A stretch of 5,989 bases of DNA, taken from the NCBI RefSeq assembly GCF_009883055.1, contig NZ_WWVR01000011.1:1-5989 (forward strand), in the 5' to 3' direction. Both the position numbers and the translations under genes were made by a program. This document shows, in pieces, positions 1 through 5,140 of the stretch (its first letter is position 1; each line of letters opens with the position of its first letter). Source of the stretch: Blautia sp. BIOML-A1 (lineage in GTDB: Bacteria > Bacillota > Clostridia > Lachnospirales > Lachnospiraceae). The notes under the pieces were generated by a model, which saw only the letters and a program-made list of their open reading frames with translations, was not told the origin of the DNA and did not search any database.

Positions 1-1
1 A

Positions 2-70
2 AACGAAGGGGCAGTTCTCTGCAATGTCAAAACTGCTTTTTCGTTTACACCATCAGCGATTGTAACCTAA
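2..70 (+). pseudogene. Upstream in-frame coding remnant of the large surface-protein gene, ending in TAA
   Basis: Read in the same frame as the large downstream gene, positions 2-67 give 22 uninterrupted codons (starting NEGAVLCNVK and ending PSAIVT), followed by TAA at 68-70. The frame then stays open from 71 onward. The codons after the stop (71-106) read RIYLTDAQNEVT, which looks like the first strand of the Ig-like domain that continues past Met107, so coding clearly extends upstream of 107. The simplest reading is one longer gene interrupted by a nonsense codon; a single substitution from AAA, CAA or GAA would create this TAA. The other two frames here give less protein-like, stop-ended peptides. 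A 22-codon open stretch is weak evidence alone, and a sequencing error or a genuine upstream gene end remain possible. Confidence 0.45.
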
Positions 71-106
71 AGAATTTATCTGACTGATGCCCAGAATGAA
101 GTAACC

Positions 107-3100
107 ATGCCTCAGGGAAGTACACAGGAAATTGCCTGGACACTCTGGAATATGGGGCAGTATAAAGCCGGTTCTACCGGAGAAGGATATAATCCATCCA
201 GTGATGTAACCTGGAAGTCAGCTGACGAAGCTGTTGCAACAGTAGATTCTGTTGGTGTTATCACTGCGAAGGATCTTCCGGAAGGTCAGACAACAGCGAG
301 CACAACTGTTACAGTAAGCTACAAAGGAACAAAAGTAAAAGATATTAAAGTAAATGTAACCGAAAACCAGAAAGTTGTTGTAAAAGGTGAAGCTGTAGAA
401 ATTACCGGAACTAAGGGTGAAACCAAAACCAACAAGGCCGGTGAAGATATTACAGATACCTGGAAAATCGGTTATTTTGAAAACGGTCATGGAAGTCTGA
501 ATGCCCAGTTTTATGGTAACGGTATTTATAATATTGATATTGTAAAGCAGGCAGGAGAAAAAGTAAGCGTTACAGGAAAGACTCCATACAGTGGATATAT
601 TTATTTGAGCCATAAATATTATGTACCGATGGAAACTGGACAGCTTTATGGTGTATGGCAGAGTATCGCCATTAAGGTTAATGGTGAAGCAGGACTGTAT
701 CTGAACAAAAACTCCTTATCTATGAAGATGGGAGAATCCGGTACAGCAACAATCCTGGGTACCTTTATTAAGGAAGATGGAACAGAACTGGAACGAAAGT
801 TCTGGGCAGATAAGAGTAATCCGAAGCTTTCAAAACTTGAGATGGTTGAAGGCGATACAAATATCGTTACAGCACAATCAGATCCGGCAGATGGAAGAAT
901 GCTGCATCTTACAGCTGTTTCTCCTGGAAAGACTACGATCACAATCAAATGTTATCCGTTTGATCCTACAGCTACCTGCGAGGTAGAGGTAACATCTGAT
1001 GCAAGACTGATTCTTCAGCCAGCGGAATTAACTGTTAAGCAGGGTACTACAGAAAAAATTACAGCAAAGGCATGGGATGGATCTGCATATGTGGAGAATC
1101 CGCAGATTACATGGAAGAGCTATAATGAGTCCATTGCAACAGTAGATGGCGGCGTTGTTACAGGTGTTAAAAGAGGTAATGCAACAGTTAGTGCTGCATG
1201 GAATGGTGTCAATGCTAATGATGTAAAAGTTACCGTAACTCCAAGTAGAAATATAACTCTTTCAACAGAATGGGATGACCATGACAACCAGGATGGAATC
1301 CGTCCTGAAAAAGCAACACTTCAGTTGACAGCAAATGATGAAAACTGTGGTGATCCAATCGAACTGAATGCAGAAAACAACTGGACATATGAATGGAAAC
1401 TTCTGGATGCAGAAGATGCAGAAGGAAATAATATTGTTTATCGTGTAAAAGCAGAAAATCCGAAAGAGTACACTGCAAAAGTAACAGGTAGTGCAGATGA
1501 TGGATTTGTTGTTACTTATTCACATGAAATTGCAAAAGTCAGTGCTACAGCAAATGTAACATGGGATGATGCAGAAAATCAGGATGGAATCCGTCCTGCA
1601 TCAGTAAGCTTACAGCTTAAATCAAAAGTTGAAGGCGGAGAAGCAGTAAACGTTGGTGATAACGTAACTGTAAAAGCAGACGCTGATGGAAACTGGACCA
1701 AGACCTGGACAGACCTTCCGAAATACAATGCCGGTAAAGTGATCGAATACACAGTAGAAGAATCCGGACTTCCGGAAGGATATACCATCACAACTACCAA
1801 GGATGAAGAAACAGGAGCAATCACACTTAAGAACTCTTACACACCAAAAGGTGTTGATATTGCAGTATCTGTAAACTGGAATGACGCAGACAACCAGGAT
1901 GGACTTCGTCCGGAGTTTGTAGAAGCTGAGCTCTATGCGGGTGATGCATCCACAGGTAAGAAAGTAAAACTTACTGCAGATAACGAATGGAAAGCAACCT
2001 TCGAGGGACTTGCAGTAAACAAAAATGGTAAACCAATCGAGTATTCTCTCGTATCCACCAAAGCTGAGGGATATGAGATCAAGACAACCGGAAGTGCAAC
2101 AGAAGGACTTGTTCTGAACTATACACATGCAGTTAAGACAGTAGATGTTAAAGCAACTGTTGTATGGGCAGATGGAAATAACAGAGACGGTGTTCGTCCG
2201 GAGACAGTAAGCTTACAGCTTAAAGCTGATGGCGAAAATCTCGGTGATGTGATCACAGTCAATGAGAAATCCAAATGGACCAAGACATGGACCGGACTTG
2301 GCGAGTACAAAGCTGGTAAGGAAGTTGTTTATACAGTCGAAGTAGTCGGCCTTAAGGGTGGTGAAGACGGATATACCGCAGAGATCACAGGAGATGCAGG
2401 AACCGGATTTACCATCACAGCAACTCATGTACCGGCAGTGGCAGAGATCAAAGCATCTGTTAACTGGGATGATGCAGAGAACCAGGATGCAATCCGTCCG
2501 GAATTTGTAGAAGCAGAACTTTATGCCGATGATGTATCCACAGGTAAGAAAGTAAAACTTACTGCTGACAACAAGTGGACAGCTTCTTTCGGAGAGATGG
2601 ATCTCAAGAAAAACGGCAAAACAATCGATTATACTCTGGTAACAACCAAAGTTGATGGATATGACTGCGTAGTAGAGGGAAGCCCGGCTAAGGGACTTGT
2701 ACTGAAATACTCACATACAACATACAAGACAGACGTAACTGTAACTACCAAATGGGATGATGCAGATAACCAGGATGGAATCCGTCCGAACACTTACAGT
2801 GTACAGCTTACAGCAGACGGTGAAGCTGTTGGTGATGCAATCACCCTGAATGAGGCTGGAAACTTTACAAAGACCTGGAAAGGCCTTGAAAAGAACAAAG
2901 CCGGAAAAGCAATCACATATTCCGTAAAAGCAAGTGATGTTGCCAAAGGATATGAAGCAGCTGTAAGCAGTACTGAATCCGGAATCGTAGTTACATTAAC
3001 TCATACTCCGGAAGTTGCAGATATCGCAGTATCCGCAGCATGGGATGATGCAGACAACCAGGATGCACTTCGTCCGGCATCTGTAGAAGCTGAAGTTCTT

Positions 3101-4981
3101 GCAAACGGCGAAGCAACAGGAAACAAAGTAACCCTGACAGCAGAGGGTGAGTGGAAAGCAACCGTCAAAGCCCTTCCGGTATATGCCGCAGGACAGAAGA
3201 TCACTTATACACTCAAATCTGATGTAGATGCATACACAAGTGCATGCACAAGTACAGCAGATGGTCTTGTACTGAAATTCACACACAAGACAGAAACTGT
3301 AGATGTAACCTTGACAACTAAGTGGAATGACAAGGACAATCAGGATAATGTTCGTCCGGCTTCTTACTATGTACAGCTTCTTGCAGACGGCGTAAAAGTT
3401 GGTGATAAGATTATTCTTGAGAGTGCAAGTGATTTCTCCAAGACATGGACCGGTCTGCAGAAGAACAGAACTGGAAAAGTCGGCGAAGCGATCGTTTACA
3501 CAGCAGAGGTTACCGGACTTCCGGAATCTTATGAGACTTCTGTAAGTGGAGACGCAGCGACAGGTCTTGTTGTAACAAACACATATATTCCGGCAACTGT
3601 TGAGATTCCGGTATCTGTAAAATGGGATGACGCAGAAAACCAGGATGGAGTACGTCTTGACTCTGTAGAAGCAGAACTTTATGCAGACGGCGAAGCAACA
3701 GGAAATAAAGTGACTCTGAATGCAGAGAACAGCTGGACAGCTAAATTTGCACAGGTTGATGTCAAGAAAGACGGAACAAGAATTAAATACGAGGTTAAGA
3801 GTACAGAGAAGGAAGGCTACACAGTTTCTGTATCTGGAAATATCCTTGATGAGGAAGGTCTTACCCTTAATTACAAACATGTACCGGCAACTGTAAACAT
3901 CAGCGCCAAGGCAGCATGGAATGATGCAAAGAACCAGGACGGAATCCGTCCGACAGATACACTTGTTCAGCTTTATGCAGATGGAGAAGTACTTGGTGAC
4001 AAGGCAGTTCTTGAATCTGGAAAATCCTGGACTAAGACATGGACAGAACTTCCGAAATACAAAGCAGGTAAAGAAATTGCTTATAAAGTAGTTGCATCTG
4101 CGGTATCCGGTTATAGCGTCAAAGTATCCGGAGATGTAGAGAAAGGTTACACAGTAACTTATGCTCACAGTGTTGCCAAGACAAAAGTAACTGTTAAGAA
4201 CACATGGAACGACCTGAATAATGTTGTTGATTCCCGTCCTTCCAAGCTTGTTGTTGAAATCTATGCAAATGGAAAGGCAACAGGTAAGAGAGTAACACTT
4301 ACAAGTGCAAACAAATGGACTGCAACAGTTTCCAACCTGAATAAGAAATCAGCAGGAAAAGTAATCTCCTACACAGGAAAAGTTGTTGGAGCACCATCCG
4401 GATACAGCATTTCAATCAAATCTGCAAACGGAACTGTAAATGTTACAAGCAAATACACCAAGATTACAAAGAAACTTAATCTGAAACTTTCCAAGACATC
4501 CTATGTATACACAGGAAAGAATCTGAAACCGACCGTTACTGTATACAATGGAAAGAAGAAAGTTGCAAATAAGTACTACACAGTAACTTATAAGAACAAC
4601 AAGAATACAGGCTATGCAACTGTTATCGTCAAAGGTAAAGGCAAGTTTGCAAAATATGCAGGCAAAGCTACATTTACTATCAAACCGAAACAGATGCGTA
4701 AACCGTCTGTAAAGAGTACTGCTAAGAAGACACTGGCTGTGGGCTGGGTACGTGATGCACAGGCTACAAAATATGTAGTACAGTACAGCCAGAATAATAA
4801 GTTCCAGGGCAAGACCACAAAGAGTGTGACAATCAATAAAAACACAATTGGCAAAACAACTCTGAAAGGTCTCGCAAGCGGCAGGTACTATTATGTACGT
4901 GTGCGCAGCTACAAAGTGGCAAATGGCAAGAACATTTATGCACCTTCCTGGAGCCAGGTTGTAAAAGTTAGAGTGAAATAA
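107..4981 (+). CDS. Giant surface protein: Ig-like domains, 11 Cna B-type repeats, MBG-like and Fn3-like C-terminus; N-terminus missing
   Basis: This 1624-residue frame encodes an extracellular stalk or adhesin-type protein. Domain order: Ig-like (BIG_2-like, with VTWKSADEAVATVDSVGVIT) to about residue 86; an unrecognised aromatic-rich segment at 87-194; an Ig-like segment at 195-300; a second BIG_2-like domain at 301-382 (ITWKSYNESIATVDGGVVTG); eleven Cna B-type repeats at 383-1451, each opening with a WDDxxNQDxxRP-like motif; an MBG-like domain at 1456-1529 (YTGKNLKPTVTV, YTVTYKNNKNTG); and a Fn3-like domain at 1530-1624 (YYYVRVRSYK). Met107 is probably not the real start. It lies inside the first Ig-like domain, no Shine-Dalgarno sequence precedes it, and no signal peptide follows, although every domain is of an extracellular type. 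Coding appears to continue upstream through an in-frame TAA at 68-70. There is no LPXTG motif or terminal membrane helix, so anchoring is not by classical sortase. The domain families are recognised from memory of their motifs; a binding partner cannot be deduced. Confidence 0.85.
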   Translation: MPQGSTQEIAWTLWNMGQYKAGSTGEGYNPSSDVTWKSADEAVATVDSVGVITAKDLPEGQTTASTTVTVSYKGTKVKDIKVNVTENQKVVVKGEAVEITGTKGETKTNKAGEDITDTWKIGYFENGHGSLNAQFYGNGIYNIDIVKQAGEKVSVTGKTPYSGYIYLSHKYYVPMETGQLYGVWQSIAIKVNGEAGLYLNKNSLSMKMGESGTATILGTFIKEDGTELERKFWADKSNPKLSKLEMVEGDTNIVTAQSDPADGRMLHLTAVSPGKTTITIKCYPFDPTATCEVEVTSDARLILQPAELTVKQGTTEKITAKAWDGSAYVENPQITWKSYNESIATVDGGVVTGVKRGNATVSAAWNGVNANDVKVTVTPSRNITLSTEWDDHDNQDGIRPEKATLQLTANDENCGDPIELNAENNWTYEWKLLDAEDAEGNNIVYRVKAENPKEYTAKVTGSADDGFVVTYSHEIAKVSATANVTWDDAENQDGIRPASVSLQLKSKVEGGEAVNVGDNVTVKADADGNWTKTWTDLPKYNAGKVIEYTVEESGLPEGYTITTTKDEETGAITLKNSYTPKGVDIAVSVNWNDADNQDGLRPEFVEAELYAGDASTGKKVKLTADNEWKATFEGLAVNKNGKPIEYSLVSTKAEGYEIKTTGSATEGLVLNYTHAVKTVDVKATVVWADGNNRDGVRPETVSLQLKADGENLGDVITVNEKSKWTKTWTGLGEYKAGKEVVYTVEVVGLKGGEDGYTAEITGDAGTGFTITATHVPAVAEIKASVNWDDAENQDAIRPEFVEAELYADDVSTGKKVKLTADNKWTASFGEMDLKKNGKTIDYTLVTTKVDGYDCVVEGSPAKGLVLKYSHTTYKTDVTVTTKWDDADNQDGIRPNTYSVQLTADGEAVGDAITLNEAGNFTKTWKGLEKNKAGKAITYSVKASDVAKGYEAAVSSTESGIVVTLTHTPEVADIAVSAAWDDADNQDALRPASVEAEVLANGEATGNKVTLTAEGEWKATVKALPVYAAGQKITYTLKSDVDAYTSACTSTADGLVLKFTHKTETVDVTLTTKWNDKDNQDNVRPASYYVQLLADGVKVGDKIILESASDFSKTWTGLQKNRTGKVGEAIVYTAEVTGLPESYETSVSGDAATGLVVTNTYIPATVEIPVSVKWDDAENQDGVRLDSVEAELYADGEATGNKVTLNAENSWTAKFAQVDVKKDGTRIKYEVKSTEKEGYTVSVSGNILDEEGLTLNYKHVPATVNISAKAAWNDAKNQDGIRPTDTLVQLYADGEVLGDKAVLESGKSWTKTWTELPKYKAGKEIAYKVVASAVSGYSVKVSGDVEKGYTVTYAHSVAKTKVTVKNTWNDLNNVVDSRPSKLVVEIYANGKATGKRVTLTSANKWTATVSNLNKKSAGKVISYTGKVVGAPSGYSISIKSANGTVNVTSKYTKITKKLNLKLSKTSYVYTGKNLKPTVTVYNGKKKVANKYYTVTYKNNKNTGYATVIVKGKGKFAKYAGKATFTIKPKQMRKPSVKSTAKKTLAVGWVRDAQATKYVVQYSQNNKFQGKTTKSVTINKNTIGKTTLKGLASGRYYYVRVRSYKVANGKNIYAPSWSQVVKVRVK
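1948..1977 (+). repeat. 30-bp exact repeat, copy 1 (Cna B repeat 3)
   Basis: These 30 bases recur identically at 2536-2565, exactly 588 bp (196 codons) downstream, at the equivalent place in Cna B repeat 5. They encode the STGKKVKLT strand. Similar exact matches two repeats apart are seen at 1602-1621 versus 2205-2224 (20 bp, repeats 2 and 4) and at 3105-3123 versus 3687-3705 (19 bp, repeats 7 and 9). Identity between next-but-one repeats supports duplication of a two-domain unit. Confidence 0.85.
2536..2565 (+). repeat. 30-bp exact repeat, copy 2 (Cna B repeat 5)
   Basis: This is the second copy of the sequence at 1948-1977, in the same reading frame and the same strand of the domain. The flanking bases differ between copies (gatgc versus gatgt before, agat versus tgac after), so the identity is local and not the edge of a fully identical unit. 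Confidence 0.85.
4472..4978 (+). other. Segment encoding the highly basic MBG-like plus Fn3-like C-terminal module
   Basis: This segment encodes residues 1456-1624. The first half (TSYVYTGKNLKPTVTVYNGK, then YTVTYKNNKNTGYATVIVKG and ATFTI) matches the MBG/YDG-like Ig fold common in Clostridia surface proteins. The second half (GWVRDAQATKYVVQYS, then LKGLASGRYYYVRVRSYK and SWSQVVKVRVK) matches a Fn3-like domain. Counting directly, it contains 33 Lys and 6 Arg but only one Asp and no Glu, a net charge near +38 in 169 residues. The preceding repeats are rich in Asp and Glu. Family knowledge: such paired modules often end large secreted Lachnospiraceae proteins that have no LPXTG motif. A role in holding the protein on the wall is inference. 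Confidence 0.8.
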
Positions 4982-4999
4982 AGAAATCCACTGATGTGG

Positions 5000-5027
5000 T
5001 CAGGAGCGGCGGTAACGCCGCTCTTGG
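5000..5027 (+). other. GNRA-capped RNA hairpin between the two genes
   Basis: An 8-bp perfect stem pairs GAGCGGCG (5004-5011) with CGCCGCTC (5016-5023) around the loop GTAA (GUAA in RNA, a GNRA tetraloop). Four more pairs extend it outward (G5003-U5024, A5002-U5025, C5001-G5026, U5000-G5027), giving about 12 pairs with two G-U wobbles. No U-run follows; the next bases are aaatgaggagg. It is therefore not a canonical intrinsic terminator. Position, 18 nt after the first gene's stop and 4 nt before the second gene's Shine-Dalgarno region, suggests a role in transcript stability, processing or translation control, or a weak attenuator. Function is inferred. Confidence 0.7.
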
Positions 5028-5031
5028 AAAT

Positions 5032-5038
5032 GAGGAGG
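5032..5038 (+). promoter_or_regulatory. Strong Shine-Dalgarno site of the second surface-protein gene
   Basis: GAGGAGG lies 9 nt upstream of the ATG at 5048 and is near-perfect against the 16S rRNA 3' end. It fixes the start of the second gene and contrasts with the lack of any such site before Met107. No convincing -35/-10 promoter is visible in the 66-nt spacer, which fits co-transcription with the first gene. Confidence 0.9.
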
Positions 5039-5047
5039 AAAAAAGAA

Positions 5048-5140
5048 ATGTATAGGAAATGGTTAGGATGGAAAAAGGTTGCCGTATGCCTCGTCGGCGC
5101 TGCAATGGTTATGCAGGGTGCGAGTATGACAATGGCAGCC
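5048..5140 (+). other. Signal-peptide coding segment of the second gene
   Basis: This segment encodes residues 1-31: a basic n-region with Arg3, Lys4, Lys9 and Lys10, a hydrophobic core (VAVCLVGAAMVM) and a TMAA end. Thr28 at -3 and Ala30 at -1 fit a signal peptidase I site. Cys14 sits early in the hydrophobic core and is not in a lipobox, so this is not a lipoprotein signal. There is no YSIRK motif. Confidence 0.8.

Larger units (their letters stand above)
1253..4459 (+). repeat. Array of eleven diverged Cna B-type domain repeats (about 290-315 bp each)
   Basis: The conserved Trp that opens each repeat is at residues 389, 486, 591, 687, 787, 883, 979, 1073, 1173, 1271 and 1367, giving spacings of 94 to 105 residues. 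The core signature is W-[DNA]-D-x-x-N-x-D-x-x-R-P, then a V-x-LQL-x-ADG or VEAELYADG strand, a W-T-x-[TF] strand, an AGK-x-I-x-Y-[TS] strand, a GY turn and a closing T-H or T-Y strand. This matches the Cna B-type fold (prealbumin-like) known from Staphylococcus aureus Cna, where B repeats form a stalk that projects the ligand-binding head. Repeats 1, 2, 4, 6, 8 and 10 form one subtype (LQL, GD-x-I, KTW). Repeats 3, 5, 7, 9 and 11 form another (EAEL, TG[KN]KV, W-x-A). Repeat 9 has RL in place of RP, and repeat 11 has the degenerate NNVVDSRP. Confidence 0.9.

Noticed and set aside
1..106. Promoter and 5' untranslated region for the large gene
   Set aside because: The sequence from 71 encodes part of the first Ig-like domain, and there is no Shine-Dalgarno site or convincing -35/-10 pair, so this is coding sequence and not a leader.
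1622..2128. 168-codon minus-strand open frame, and the other shorter minus-strand frames
   Set aside because: These are antisense to clearly coding sequence, with cysteine-rich or low-complexity products and no ribosome binding sites.
2996..4168. 390-codon open frame on the minus strand
   Set aside because: It lies wholly antisense to the Cna B array, has no plausible start context, and gives a Cys/Phe/Ile/Tyr-rich peptide whose pattern repeats with the array. It is a codon-bias shadow.
1253..4459. CRISPR-like or non-coding repeat array
   Set aside because: Spacing is a multiple of three, differences are mostly codon-compatible, and the repeats encode Cna B-type domains; there are no short identical repeats with unique spacers.
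5000..5027. Hairpin as a rho-independent terminator of the first gene
   Set aside because: No U-tract follows on the + strand and none on the - strand; the element runs straight into the next gene's Shine-Dalgarno site.
5048..5095. Lipoprotein signal around Cys14 of the second protein
   Set aside because: The residues before Cys14 (VAV) are a poor lipobox, and the hydrophobic core continues well beyond the cysteine to a normal signal peptidase I site.
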